Source: Niabella sp.
GTDB taxonomy: Bacteria; Bacteroidota; Bacteroidia; Chitinophagales; Chitinophagaceae
Length of the DNA stretch: 64,000 nucleotides
NCBI GenBank assembly: GCA_027493055.1
Contig: JAPUDO010000053.1
Coordinates: forward strand, 17,997 to 81,996
Reading direction: 5' to 3'
Shown here: one piece after another, positions 33,949 through 43,230 of the stretch
Layout: the number at the start of each line of letters is the position of its first letter
How positions within the stretch are numbered: position 1 is the stretch's first letter
Notes under the pieces: model-generated
Databases searched by the model: none
The model's input: the letters and a program-made list of their open reading frames with translations, nothing else
Told to the model about the DNA's origin: nothing
Position numbers and translations under genes: made by a program

Positions 33949-35412
33949 CTAACACATTTGATACTCCGGTGTGCTCATTAACTGCACTGTGGCTGATTTT
34001 ATGTACGCCTCCCGCGAAGAGGGGTCTATATTCCTGCTCACGGTTTCCTGTATGTTGGAAAGGTCTACCTGTAACAAATTATTCTTAATAGCGCCGAGCA
34101 ATTGCTCTTTTTTTATGTTTTCATATTGGCTGATATTTCCAGACCAGTCAATTTTTGCTGTTACCGCACCATATACTTTTTTGGCTGCCTGAGCTTTTGC
34201 CGGCACTGCAGCAGTACCGTCTGCTTTTCTTCCCATCATTACATCGTCATCCTGCTTGGGCGCTACGTTTAGCTCGTCTTTGTCGTTAAACATTTGCGGT
34301 ATCCGCAAACGCATCATCAGGGTGCTGCTATCAATCCACGATCTGCCACCCGGCCAGCCCGCAACATTGGGGGGGTACAACAGCTGCTGCCCTAATATTT
34401 TTTGCATATTGAACAAGGCATAATCATTTTCCAGCTTCACCGGTATCATGCGCTGTATGCCTGCCAATAATTCAACAGGTGATTTTATTCTGGCACCAAT
34501 ATTCTTTGGATCATAAAACCAGTCGCTGGTGAAGATGGTCTCCATCAGGGCGGCTATATCATACTTACTATTATAAAACTGATCTGCAAGCCGGGAAACG
34601 ATGGCGTCATCCATCTTATCGTTAACAAAAAAAGTATAGATCTTTTGGGTAATGAATTTGGCTGTTTGCTTATGCTCTAAAATAATATCCAGCACATCAT
34701 CTCCGTTAAAATTGCCGGTTTTGCCTAAAACCGTCTTCTCCCCGTTATCATGGAAGTTCTCCCGGAAAACAAATTCGCCTTTACTATTAGCTGTCCAGCC
34801 TGTAAAAGCTCGGGCGGCCTCTTTAATATCTTTTTCAGTGTAATTCCCACGTCCCAATGTAAACAGCTCCATTACTTCCCGGGCAAAATTTTCATTAGGC
34901 CGGCCTTTCCGGTTTTGCTGGTTATTTAAGAAATAAAGCATAGAGGCCGACTGAGAAACCTGTTTGAGCAAGATTCCAAAATCGCTTAATCCGTATTTCC
35001 GGAATACATGTAATAAAAGCTGGTTATAGAAAATATTGCCGTTCCTGCTGGCAAAATGGCCTTGCCAGAAAAAAGCCATTTTTTCGCGTAATTGTGCCGG
35101 GGTAGTAACCATTTCTTTTAACCAGTAAAGGTTTAGGGTTCTCACTGCCGCTTGCTGCATCCTGTTAATTTCACGGCGCTGCATTTCATCCAGGTTTTTT
35201 CTTTTCCCTGCATCCTGCTGTTGCTCATAAAGGTCTATAAGGTTATTGCTTGCAACATTAATATATTGGGGCTCTTTTGCTGATGCTTTTACTAAAGCCT
35301 TATAATATTTTTCCGGTTTGTACTTTGGTAAATCGTCCAATTGTTCCACTGCGGGGCCAAAGCCGGCCCGCCACATTAAATGCAGGTTTTTTAACTGGTT
35401 TGAAATTTCCAT
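33949..35412 (-). CDS. DUF1800 family protein
   Basis: The 487-residue protein carries the DUF1800 signature series: LMWRAGFGP near the start, KMAFFWQGHFA-type text (REKMAFFWQGHF), NENFAREVMELFTLGRGNYTE, AARAFTGW, and the C-terminal YPPNVAGWPGGRSWI. No clear signal peptide is visible at this start. It lies upstream of its usual partner DUF1501 on the same strand. The function of the pair is unknown; export of the partner by the Tat route suggests an envelope role. Confidence 0.88.
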   Translation of the reverse strand: MEISNQLKNLHLMWRAGFGPAVEQLDDLPKYKPEKYYKALVKASAKEPQYINVASNNLIDLYEQQQDAGKRKNLDEMQRREINRMQQAAVRTLNLYWLKEMVTTPAQLREKMAFFWQGHFASRNGNIFYNQLLLHVFRKYGLSDFGILLKQVSQSASMLYFLNNQQNRKGRPNENFAREVMELFTLGRGNYTEKDIKEAARAFTGWTANSKGEFVFRENFHDNGEKTVLGKTGNFNGDDVLDIILEHKQTAKFITQKIYTFFVNDKMDDAIVSRLADQFYNSKYDIAALMETIFTSDWFYDPKNIGARIKSPVELLAGIQRMIPVKLENDYALFNMQKILGQQLLYPPNVAGWPGGRSWIDSSTLMMRLRIPQMFNDKDELNVAPKQDDDVMMGRKADGTAAVPAKAQAAKKVYGAVTAKIDWSGNISQYENIKKEQLLGAIKNNLLQVDLSNIQETVSRNIDPSSREAYIKSATVQLMSTPEYQMC

Positions 35413-35551
35413 ACAAACAGGTTTCTTACTTGACTACAGCCGGCATCGAAAGTTTAAATGCTGTACAGCAATGGGTACAAAAAGTATGCGCAAATATCTT
35501 TTACAGGAGTTTTCCTTAATAAATAATATGATAGCAATACTGCAATAAAAA

Positions 35552-35579
35552 ACGGATTTACAGTCAATTGTAAATCCGT
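35552..35579 (-). terminator. Intrinsic terminator after the cytochrome c gene
   Basis: Perfect 11-bp stem ACGGATTTACA (35552-35562) / TGTAAATCCGT (35569-35579) with a 6-nt loop, followed on the minus strand by TTTTTTATTG. Confidence 0.8.
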
Positions 35580-35610
35580 AATTCAGTATCAGCTATCTTT
35601 TAAAGCTATG

Positions 35611-35931
35611 TTATTTTTTTGCATTAGCTTTTACATAGGCCATAAGACCGGTAGTTTCTTCCGGTGTAAGTTTGGCTTTTTTAGCCATTGCCAGCATCAG
35701 CTTTTCCTGCTCTTCAAATGTATGCCCCGGAACGTAGTCTGTTTTATCCTTATGGCATTTAGTGCACTTATCCGATCCGATCAAAACACTCCCGGCTTTA
35801 ATATTTTCCGCATCGGCAGTACTAACTGCTGTTGATGGAGGCGGTTCCGGTGCGGGTGTTTTAGATGCTTTGGGCGTGCATGCTATAACTACAGACGTAA
35901 GTATGCCTAAAGCAAGGACAGTTTTCTTCAT
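35611..35931 (-). CDS. Small c-type cytochrome lipoprotein
   Basis: The 106-residue protein has a lipobox (SVVIACTP, C18), a proline/alanine/threonine-rich tether (about 20-40), and one heme site C56-T-K-C59-H60 followed by a short helix with methionines (LMLAMAKKAKL) that could supply the sixth ligand. It would be a monoheme electron carrier tethered to a membrane on the periplasmic side. It follows serS by 12 bp, so the two are probably co-transcribed, and it ends at a strong terminator. Confidence 0.82.
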   Translation of the reverse strand: MKKTVLALGILTSVVIACTPKASKTPAPEPPPSTAVSTADAENIKAGSVLIGSDKCTKCHKDKTDYVPGHTFEEQEKLMLAMAKKAKLTPEETTGLMAYVKANAKK

Positions 35932-35943
35932 ATCCGATATTTT

Positions 35944-37218
35944 TTATTTAGAGATAGTTTCCTTTCCGAAGTATGAATGTAACACTTTTGGCAATCGGAT
36001 CTCAGTTTCTGTCTGATTATTTTCCAAAATACAGGCCACAATTCTTGGAAGCGCCAGGGAACTTCCATTAAGCGAATGCACCAGCTGGGTTTTATTGTTT
36101 TCGTCCCTGAAGCGGATCTTCATGCGGTTGGTTTGATAGCTTTCAAAATTAGAGGTAGAGCTTACCTCCAGCCAGCGCTCCTGCGCCGCGCTGTACACTT
36201 CAAAATCGTAAGTAAGCGCCGAGGTAAAGCCCATATCCCCGCCGCAAAGCCTCAATATACGGTAGGGTAATTCCAGCGAGGCCAGCAGTTGCTCCACATG
36301 CGCAACCATCTCATCCAGGGCCTCATAACTTTTGGTTGGATGTACCAGTTGCACAATCTCAACTTTTTCAAACTGGTGTACCCGGTTCAGGCCACGTACA
36401 TCCTTGCCAAAGCTGCCGGCTTCTCTTCTGAAGCAGGGAGAGTAGGCCGTCATCTTAACAGGTAGTTGTTCTGCCTTTAAAATTTCATCCCGGTAAATAT
36501 TGGTAACAGGCACTTCAGAGGTGGGGATCATATAAAAATTATCGGCCGGCATGTGGTACATCTGTCCTTCTTTATCAGGCAGCTGGCCTGTACCGTAGGC
36601 CGATGCTTCGTTCACCATAAACGGAGGCAGGTACTCGGTATAGCCCGCTTCAATATTATAGTCTAAAAAGTATTGAACTAATGCCCGCTGTAGTTTAGCT
36701 CCCGCACCTTTATATAGCGGAAACCCGCTGCCCGTAAGCTTGGCGCCTGTTTCAAAATCCACGATGTCGTATTCCTTTATCAGGTCCCAATGCGGTTTTG
36801 CGCCATCATGCAATATGGGCTTTACACCACCTTCCCGCACCACTTCATTATCTTCCGCGCTATGACCTGTGGGCACCAGCGCAGAGGGTAAATTAGGTAG
36901 CTGTACCAGCACTTCCTGCAAAGCTGCTTCTGTGCCTGCCAGCTCTTCACTAACCGGTTGTAACCTGGCTTTCAGCTCAGCTACTTCTTTTTTCTTTGTT
37001 TCCGCTGCGTCCTTCTCACCTTTCGCCATTAGCCCGCCTATTTCTTTGGACGCACTGTTCACCGAAGCCTGTGTGGTATCAAATTCCAATTGCAATTTTT
37101 TACGCCGGTCGTCTAACTCAATGATCTTATCAACCAGCTCGGGATTTTTAAAGTTCTTCACTAACAGGCGGTCTTTCACTTCCTGCACATTTTGCCTGAT
37201 CACATTTACTTGTAACAT
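35944..37218 (-). CDS. serS: Seryl-tRNA synthetase
   Basis: The 424-residue class II synthetase has an N-terminal coiled-coil tRNA-binding arm (about 30-105), then motif 1, motif 2 (FRREAGSFGKDVRGLNRVHQFEKVE), the serine-site TSEVPVTNIY, and motif 3 (LNGSSLALPRIVACILENNQ). It charges tRNA-Ser with serine. Length and motifs are standard. It has its own -7 box 17 nt upstream and is followed closely by the cytochrome lipoprotein gene. Confidence 0.97.
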   Translation of the reverse strand: MLQVNVIRQNVQEVKDRLLVKNFKNPELVDKIIELDDRRKKLQLEFDTTQASVNSASKEIGGLMAKGEKDAAETKKKEVAELKARLQPVSEELAGTEAALQEVLVQLPNLPSALVPTGHSAEDNEVVREGGVKPILHDGAKPHWDLIKEYDIVDFETGAKLTGSGFPLYKGAGAKLQRALVQYFLDYNIEAGYTEYLPPFMVNEASAYGTGQLPDKEGQMYHMPADNFYMIPTSEVPVTNIYRDEILKAEQLPVKMTAYSPCFRREAGSFGKDVRGLNRVHQFEKVEIVQLVHPTKSYEALDEMVAHVEQLLASLELPYRILRLCGGDMGFTSALTYDFEVYSAAQERWLEVSSTSNFESYQTNRMKIRFRDENNKTQLVHSLNGSSLALPRIVACILENNQTETEIRLPKVLHSYFGKETISK

Positions 37219-37235
37219 TATGAATCAATTTTGCG

Positions 37236-37243
37236 CAAAAATA
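37236..37243 (-). promoter_or_regulatory. -7 box (TATTTTTG) for serS
   Basis: Perfect TAnnTTTG ending 17 nt before the serS ATG. Confidence 0.5.
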
Positions 37244-37441
37244 AAACCATTGTGAGAGTATGTGAGATTTTTTTATGCAGAACCTGGTGCACAGTTTAAT
37301 TATTGAAAGTTTAAAACTTCGATTTGGTCAGTTGGCAAACTTCAATCAATTTTAAAATACAGGGGAATAAAAAATTGCTGTCTGTCTTAGAAATTTTAGA
37401 CATTTACAGTAAAAAATCATGAGTTATTAAAAATAACGAAA

Positions 37442-37449
37442 TAAATTTG
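37442..37449 (+). promoter_or_regulatory. -7 box (TAAATTTG) for the ECF sigma gene
   Basis: Perfect TAnnTTTG, 26 nt before the TTG start codon of the sigma factor gene, suggesting basal sigma-A transcription of the regulator. Confidence 0.5.
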
Positions 37450-37475
37450 CTCAAATCATAAAACAATCTTCGCTT

Positions 37476-38066
37476 TTGGTCAATTTGTCCTCAATTTCTT
37501 CATATGACGATAAAGATCTTCTGGCTCTTTTGTCCCAGAGTAACCATCTTGCATTTCAGGAAATATGGGGCCGTTACTGGCAACTGATTTATAATACAGC
37601 CTACAAACGGCTAAAAAACAGCAATCTTTGTCAGGATGCAGTGCAAGACATTTTTGCCGATCTCTGGTTACGTAGAGAAACACTCGACATTTCAAATTTA
37701 CCGGCTTATCTTAATAAAGCTATAAGATATAAAGTGTTTAAGGTATTAGCTGATACCAAAGCCGACACTCCTTTTTTTGACATTTTTGAAAACATGGCAG
37801 CTACTGCTGTTGGAGCAGACAACAATGTACTGGAAAAAGAATTGTTTGATCTGGCAACGCTTTGGCTTGAATCGCTTCCTGAAAAAAGAAGGCAGGTTTT
37901 TCTTATGCGTTACACAGAGGGCCTTTCTACAAAAGAAATTGCCCAGCGACTGAGTATTTCGCAAAAGACCGTTCAAAATCATTTAGGACGCGCTACCAAC
38001 AGCCTCAACGAACAACTTTTTGTTTTTACAGTAGCCATGTTACAGATACACAATGCAGCCCCGTAA
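37476..38066 (+). CDS. ECF sigma factor (FecI/SigY-like)
   Basis: The 196-residue protein has sigma region 2 (FQEIWGRYWQLIYNTAYKRLKN, QDAVQDIFADLWLRRE) and region 4 with a helix-turn-helix (LPEKRRQVFLMRYTEGLSTKEIAQRLSISQKTVQNHLGRA). It fits the Bacteroidota ECF group that is paired with FecR anti-sigma factors and SusC-type receptors, exactly the order here. No ATG is available at the start: the frame opens with TTG at 37476 (or 37485), which suggests low expression. It would direct transcription of the downstream uptake operon when the anti-sigma releases it. Confidence 0.92.
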   Translation: MVNLSSISSYDDKDLLALLSQSNHLAFQEIWGRYWQLIYNTAYKRLKNSNLCQDAVQDIFADLWLRRETLDISNLPAYLNKAIRYKVFKVLADTKADTPFFDIFENMAATAVGADNNVLEKELFDLATLWLESLPEKRRQVFLMRYTEGLSTKEIAQRLSISQKTVQNHLGRATNSLNEQLFVFTVAMLQIHNAAP

Positions 38067-38192
38067 GTGTGGGGAGAAGTTTCGTGCCAGGTGTATGAAA
38101 TCTGATGCTCCATTTCTGAAGAAATAGACCTGGATAAAAAAATTTTGAGGTTTTTTTAATTTTTTTTTGGGAGTTTTTGCAATTTTCGGCAC

Positions 38193-38211
38193 ATAGTATA
38201 AAAGATACTAT
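38193..38211 (+). promoter_or_regulatory. Hairpin abutting the fecR-like start codon
   Basis: ATAGTAT (38193-38199) / ATACTAT (38205-38211) forms a 7-bp stem that ends 1 nt before the GTG at 38213. Upstream are long T tracts (T7 and T9 within 38140-38170). It could restrain translation of the anti-sigma. Confidence 0.35.
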
Positions 38212-38212
38212 C

Positions 38213-39367
38213 GTGTCACATTATAAATTCAGAAACGAGGTTACAGATCTGATCAGGAAAGTGCTTCGGCAAAGTGCTACTGAAGAGGAAAAAATCTTTC
38301 TCGAAAAGTATTATGATTTCTTTGAAAAGGAAGAAAATATCCTGGAGCAGCTTGATAAAGACACTAAACATAAGCTGGAAAGGCAGATGTATTCTCGTTT
38401 ACAAAAGAGAACTGCAGGGAGCATTGTAAGGTACCGCATGCTGCAAAGCAGAATATTTTGGGCTGCAGCTATATTCATTGCACTATTAACCGGCAGCCTG
38501 GTTTTCTTTGCCGACTATAATTCAAAAGCTCCGGCTGGGGAAACTGCCCAGCAGATAGGGCCTGCTATAAGCAAAGCCACCCTTTTACTTGCTGATGGAA
38601 CTACCCTCCTCCTTGATTCAAATAATAATATGCACACCTCGGTACAAAACGGAGTGAACCTTTCTGTACAAAACGGACACCTGTCGTACCAGGGCAGTGC
38701 TTCTAAAGCAGCATTTAATACTATAAAAACTTCCAAAGGTGGTCTGTTCAGCCTTACACTTGCAGATGGTACCCGTGTATGGCTGAATACGGAATCATCT
38801 TTACAATATCCTATAGCTTTCCGGGGGAACGAACGTGAAGTACGTTTAACAGGTGAGGCTTATTTTGAAGTGGCTAAAAATAAAGAAAAACCCTTTAAGG
38901 TACTGATTGAAGGAAAAGGCCGTTTAACGGTTTTAGGCACCCACTTCAATATAGCTGCCTATCCGGATAAACAATCGTTTCAGGCCACATTACTTGAAGG
39001 CCGGGTAAAAATATCTCCGATGAAAGGGAATACGGCCGATGAACAAAGCGCAAAAGAACTTGTCCCGGGAGAACAGGCCGATGTGGGATTGGGTAATATT
39101 CATATTAACCGGGATATTGATATGGATGCGGTGATGGCATGGAAAACAGGTAAGTTCTATTTCGAAGATGCAAGATTGGAAGATATACTGACAGAGTTCT
39201 CACGATGGTACGATATTGATATCATATATCAATGTCCTGCCGAGGTAAAAAGCCGCCGGTTTTTTATGATTATTGAACGCAACGCGCCTTTGCCTGAAGT
39301 ATTGCGGGCATTGAATACAACTGATATCAGGCTTATTGTTGAAGGAAAAAGATTAACAGTTAAGTAA
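38213..39367 (+). CDS. FecR-family anti-sigma factor / signal transducer
   Basis: From the GTG at 38213 (preferred to a TTG at 38177, since the typical FecR N-terminus begins here with SHYKF) the protein is 384 residues. It has a cytoplasmic sigma-binding part (about 1-84), one membrane helix (about 85-103), a periplasmic FecR domain (ADGTRVWLNTESSLQYP, VRLTGEAYFEVAKNKEKPFKV, LGTHFNIAAYPD) and a C-terminal DUF4974 domain (YFEDARLEDILTEFSRWYDIDI). It would hold the ECF sigma factor inactive and receive the signal from the STN domain of the adjacent SusC. Confidence 0.92.
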   Translation: MSHYKFRNEVTDLIRKVLRQSATEEEKIFLEKYYDFFEKEENILEQLDKDTKHKLERQMYSRLQKRTAGSIVRYRMLQSRIFWAAAIFIALLTGSLVFFADYNSKAPAGETAQQIGPAISKATLLLADGTTLLLDSNNNMHTSVQNGVNLSVQNGHLSYQGSASKAAFNTIKTSKGGLFSLTLADGTRVWLNTESSLQYPIAFRGNEREVRLTGEAYFEVAKNKEKPFKVLIEGKGRLTVLGTHFNIAAYPDKQSFQATLLEGRVKISPMKGNTADEQSAKELVPGEQADVGLGNIHINRDIDMDAVMAWKTGKFYFEDARLEDILTEFSRWYDIDIIYQCPAEVKSRRFFMIIERNAPLPEVLRALNTTDIRLIVEGKRLTVK

Positions 39368-39407
39368 CCATATAAGTTTTACCAGGCTTTATTTGCTAAA
39401 AAAACAA

Positions 39408-39428
39408 GCTTCCGCTGTGAACGGAAGC
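39408..39428. terminator. Hairpin between the fecR-like and susC-like genes
   Basis: GCTTCCG (39408-39414) / CGGAAGC (39422-39428) with a 7-nt loop and an A-run on the left side. It may separate the regulator genes from the sigma-controlled susCD operon. No long T-run follows on the plus strand, so termination is uncertain. Confidence 0.45.
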
Positions 39429-39497
39429 CCAGGTTTTCAGGTAATGAAATAAAAGCGACCAAACCTTTATTATAACCCTAAAAACAATTGCGAATTT

Positions 39498-42400
39498 ATG
39501 CAATCAACTCTGTTCTTTAACAGGAGGGAACATATTTGTTCCAACCTATCCAGACAAACTTTGCTTATGGCTAAACTAACGTCATTCTTCCTGCTGGTGT
39601 TTTGCTTTCATGTAGCTGCCAGAACTGATGCACAAACCGTCACTTTCTCTGCGAAAAATGCAAGAGTTATTGAGATATTGAAACATATTCAAACGCAAAC
39701 CGGCTATAATATCATATCAGAGCAGGCCTTGCTGAGCCATACTGACAGGATTAGTGTATCATTTAACAACACACCCCTTGCGGAAGCGCTTACCAGCTCT
39801 TTGCAGGGCTTATCCATAGATTTTAAGCTGGATGGTAAAACAATAGTTCTGAAAAGGGCTGATAAGAAAGTAAATGCAGCTTCATTGCCTGCCAGAAATA
39901 CCGATTCGCCTGCGGATGTTGCCGCAATGCTTTTGAGGCTGAAAGGTAAAGTGGCTACCACAGACGGTGTTCCTTTAGCTAAAGTTTCTGTGCATAACCT
40001 TACTTCAAGAAAAGGAACGCTAAGCGCCGAAGACGGATCGTTTGAGATTGAAGCAAACATAGGGGATAATCTTTCATTTACATACGTAGGGTATGGCAGT
40101 AAGCTGGTAAAAGTTTCTTCAGCCAATAACCTTTATATAGAACTGCAGGCAACAGAAACAAACCTTGACGAGTTTGTGGTAACGGGTTATGAAACTATCC
40201 GTAAAAAAAGAATGACGGGTTCAATTTCCTCGGTAAAAGCCGAAGACCTGCTGATTAACGGAACTTATACTATTGAACAAACATTGCAGGGTAAAATGCC
40301 GGGTGTTGAGGTAGTGAATAACTCAGGCCAGGTAGGCACCCGGCAAACGGTAAGGGTAAGGGGAACTTCTACACTATTAGGTAACCAGGAACCGGTATGG
40401 GTAGTGGATGGTATTATACAGGAAGATCCTCTGCCGTTTAAAGCTAAAGAACTGAACTCTTACAACTCAGAACCTTCCAATTCCGAATCACTAAAAAACT
40501 TTATTGGCAGTACAATAGCCTGGCTGAACCCATACGATATTGAAGAAGTAACGGTATTGAAAGATGCGGCGTCTACAGCCATTTACGGGGTAAAAGCGGC
40601 CAATGGCGTCATTCTTATTAACACGAAACGGGGAAAAAATGGCCGGGCGCCAACAGTAAGCTATAACACCAGTATTTCTACACAGTCTGTGCTTACTTAT
40701 GATAAGATGAACCTGATGAATTCCCAGGAACGGGTGGATGTATCAAGAGAAATATGGGAGAAGGGAATAGTTATGCGCGCTTCTTTAGACAATATTGGTT
40801 ATAACGGTTTATTAAAACAATACCTTGAGAACAAACTGAGCTATGACGAGTTTAACAGGGGAGTAAAACAATTAGAAGTTAATAATACTGACTGGTTCGG
40901 GATGCTATATCAGAGGCCTGTCAATCAATCGCATAACCTGAGCATTAGCGGTGGCGGAGCAAACAATTCCTATTATGCTTCATTTGGAGCCAACTCACAA
41001 AAAGGACAGGCAAAAGGAAACGGCCAGACCGGCTACCAGGGAAGCGCTAACATTACCAGCAATATTACTTCACGACTTACCGCAACGGTTAAAATAGCGG
41101 GCAGCTATTCAAAAACAGACGGTTTTTTTAAGATCAACCCTTACACTTATGCTACCAGAACCAACCGGACCATTCCTGCTTATAATGAAGACGGCTCTCC
41201 CTATTACTATTACAGAACTACAGCAGGTATGGGAATAACGCAGGCTACCCAGGGGGAGTATTTGTATAATATATTTAACGAAATAGACCAGTCTGACAAC
41301 ATTAATTATAGTACCAGCCTCAACTCCAATATTAATGTACGCTATCGTTTCAACGGCGGCTTTTCCTTCGAATCTCTTTTCGGTATCAACTATGCCAATA
41401 TAAACAGTATAGGTTATCAGACGGAGCGTACATTTGCCATGACATCTGTGCGGGGATACGAATATGGCGCTTACGGCCCGCAGGATGCAGAGTACCAGCG
41501 AACCAAGCTACCTAACGGGGGACTGCTGGCTACTATGTATAACAGCAATTATAATTATACCTGGCGCAATGGTTTAAATTATGGGCGTACTTTCAATAAA
41601 GTACATGTAGTAAACGGCCTGGCAGGTATGGAGCTGCGCAGTAATATTTACAAATCTACCAATGCCACAGTCTATGGTTACATGCCCGACAGGGGGCTGT
41701 CGGTGGCCGCCCCGCCTCCTACTGTGCTGAACGCAAGCGGAGCCACTGCTGGTAATCCGCTCTACCAGAATAACACAACCAACACGCTTATTACCGACAG
41801 GGTATCTAACTATGTTTCTTACTATGCCACGGGAGGCTATACTTACGACAACCGGTACACAGCTTCTTTGTCTGTAAGGGGAGATGCTTCCAACCGTTTT
41901 GGGCAGGATGTACGAACGAAGTTTAAACCTATATGGGCTGCAGGCGTCAGGTGGAATATTGCCAACGAGCAATTTTTTAACAGAACCGAATGGTTAAATG
42001 ATCTGAGTTTCAGGGCCTCGTATGGCTACCAGGGGAACGTGGCCGAGAATTATGGCCCGGAGCTGATCCTCACAATACCTACGGCAACTTCTACTTTGAT
42101 CAACAATCTTACGGGAGAAGCCACCTACCGTATAGGCAGCCTGCCCTATGCCAACCTGCGGTGGGAAAAAACACAAACGGTAAACTTTGGCCTTGATTTT
42201 AGCTTCTTTAAAGGCAGAATAGGAGCCAGTCTTGAGTATTACGAAAAACGCAGTAAAGACCTGATAGTAATGAAAGAAGTGCCCTTTGAGAACGGCGTAA
42301 AAACAATGCCGGTAAACGGAGGTGATTTGTATAACCGGGGTATTGAGGTTTCTTTGAATTTTGTGCCGGTGCGCACCAAAGATTTTACCTGGAACCTGGG

Positions 42401-43199
42401 CGTAACCCCTTCCAAAAACATTAATAAATTGGTTAGTAAGCAGGTGCAAAATCCCACCTGGATGCGTGCAACGTCTGGCACCTACTATGTGGAGGGCTAT
42501 GCAGCCTCTTCTTTCTGGGTATTTGATTTCGCAGGCTTAGATCCTGCCAATGGGCAGCCATTGTTTAATATCCCCACTTCGGCAGATAATCCGAATGCAG
42601 CATTTGATGCAGCAGCTTTCATGAAGTATGCCGGGAAATTGAATGCCGACTTTACAAGTGGCCTGAATACCAGCCTAAGATATAAAGGGCTTACGATGAG
42701 CACCTCTCTTTACCTGTCTTTAGGCAACCATAAACTTTTACCGGCTCTTTTCAACAGTGGGGTGGCTTACGGACCAAACGAATACGACAACCTGTCTAAA
42801 GAGATGGTAAACAGGTGGCGGAAACCAGGTGATGAGCTTATAACCAATATACCTTCATTACCCAGTGCGGATCAGGTAATAATAACAATTCCCTCAGGAT
42901 CGGGAACTTTTGATGGGGTAAATCAGCAACTTCAGGAAAGAGTACATACATTATATAACTACAGTTCGGCACGGGTGGTAAACGCATCTTACCTGCGTGT
43001 GAACAATATTGTTTTGAACTATACGCTGCCTGCACATATAGCAAAGCTTATTTTCAGTAAAACAGCCAGCATTGGTTATAGCATCAATAACCCGTACACA
43101 TTTGTAAGCAAGGATTATAAGGGTGTGGATCCCGAAGTGGCCTCAGGTTCGCAGCCTTTGGCACGTATTCACTCCATAAACCTTGCTATTACATTTTAG
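39498..43199 (+). CDS. SusC/RagA-type TonB-dependent transporter with STN signalling domain
   Basis: The 1233-residue protein has a signal sequence (cleavage near TDAQ, about residue 46), an STN secretin-like domain (about 47-117) for contact with FecR, a carboxypeptidase-like beta sandwich (about 148-215), a TonB box/plug start (LDEFVVTGYE near 223; KDAASTAIYGVKAANGVILI), and a large 22-stranded-type barrel ending in an aromatic residue (LAITF). It imports an unknown substrate, using TonB energy, with the SusD lid encoded 31 bp downstream. STN plus FecR plus ECF sigma marks a substrate-sensing system rather than a hybrid two-component polysaccharide locus. Confidence 0.95.
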   Translation: MQSTLFFNRREHICSNLSRQTLLMAKLTSFFLLVFCFHVAARTDAQTVTFSAKNARVIEILKHIQTQTGYNIISEQALLSHTDRISVSFNNTPLAEALTSSLQGLSIDFKLDGKTIVLKRADKKVNAASLPARNTDSPADVAAMLLRLKGKVATTDGVPLAKVSVHNLTSRKGTLSAEDGSFEIEANIGDNLSFTYVGYGSKLVKVSSANNLYIELQATETNLDEFVVTGYETIRKKRMTGSISSVKAEDLLINGTYTIEQTLQGKMPGVEVVNNSGQVGTRQTVRVRGTSTLLGNQEPVWVVDGIIQEDPLPFKAKELNSYNSEPSNSESLKNFIGSTIAWLNPYDIEEVTVLKDAASTAIYGVKAANGVILINTKRGKNGRAPTVSYNTSISTQSVLTYDKMNLMNSQERVDVSREIWEKGIVMRASLDNIGYNGLLKQYLENKLSYDEFNRGVKQLEVNNTDWFGMLYQRPVNQSHNLSISGGGANNSYYASFGANSQKGQAKGNGQTGYQGSANITSNITSRLTATVKIAGSYSKTDGFFKINPYTYATRTNRTIPAYNEDGSPYYYYRTTAGMGITQATQGEYLYNIFNEIDQSDNINYSTSLNSNINVRYRFNGGFSFESLFGINYANINSIGYQTERTFAMTSVRGYEYGAYGPQDAEYQRTKLPNGGLLATMYNSNYNYTWRNGLNYGRTFNKVHVVNGLAGMELRSNIYKSTNATVYGYMPDRGLSVAAPPPTVLNASGATAGNPLYQNNTTNTLITDRVSNYVSYYATGGYTYDNRYTASLSVRGDASNRFGQDVRTKFKPIWAAGVRWNIANEQFFNRTEWLNDLSFRASYGYQGNVAENYGPELILTIPTATSTLINNLTGEATYRIGSLPYANLRWEKTQTVNFGLDFSFFKGRIGASLEYYEKRSKDLIVMKEVPFENGVKTMPVNGGDLYNRGIEVSLNFVPVRTKDFTWNLGVTPSKNINKLVSKQVQNPTWMRATSGTYYVEGYAASSFWVFDFAGLDPANGQPLFNIPTSADNPNAAFDAAAFMKYAGKLNADFTSGLNTSLRYKGLTMSTSLYLSLGNHKLLPALFNSGVAYGPNEYDNLSKEMVNRWRKPGDELITNIPSLPSADQVIITIPSGSGTFDGVNQQLQERVHTLYNYSSARVVNASYLRVNNIVLNYTLPAHIAKLIFSKTASIGYSINNPYTFVSKDYKGVDPEVASGSQPLARIHSINLAITF

Positions 43200-43230
43200 C
43201 CATTTTAAAAAAATATAAAGAAATATACTA

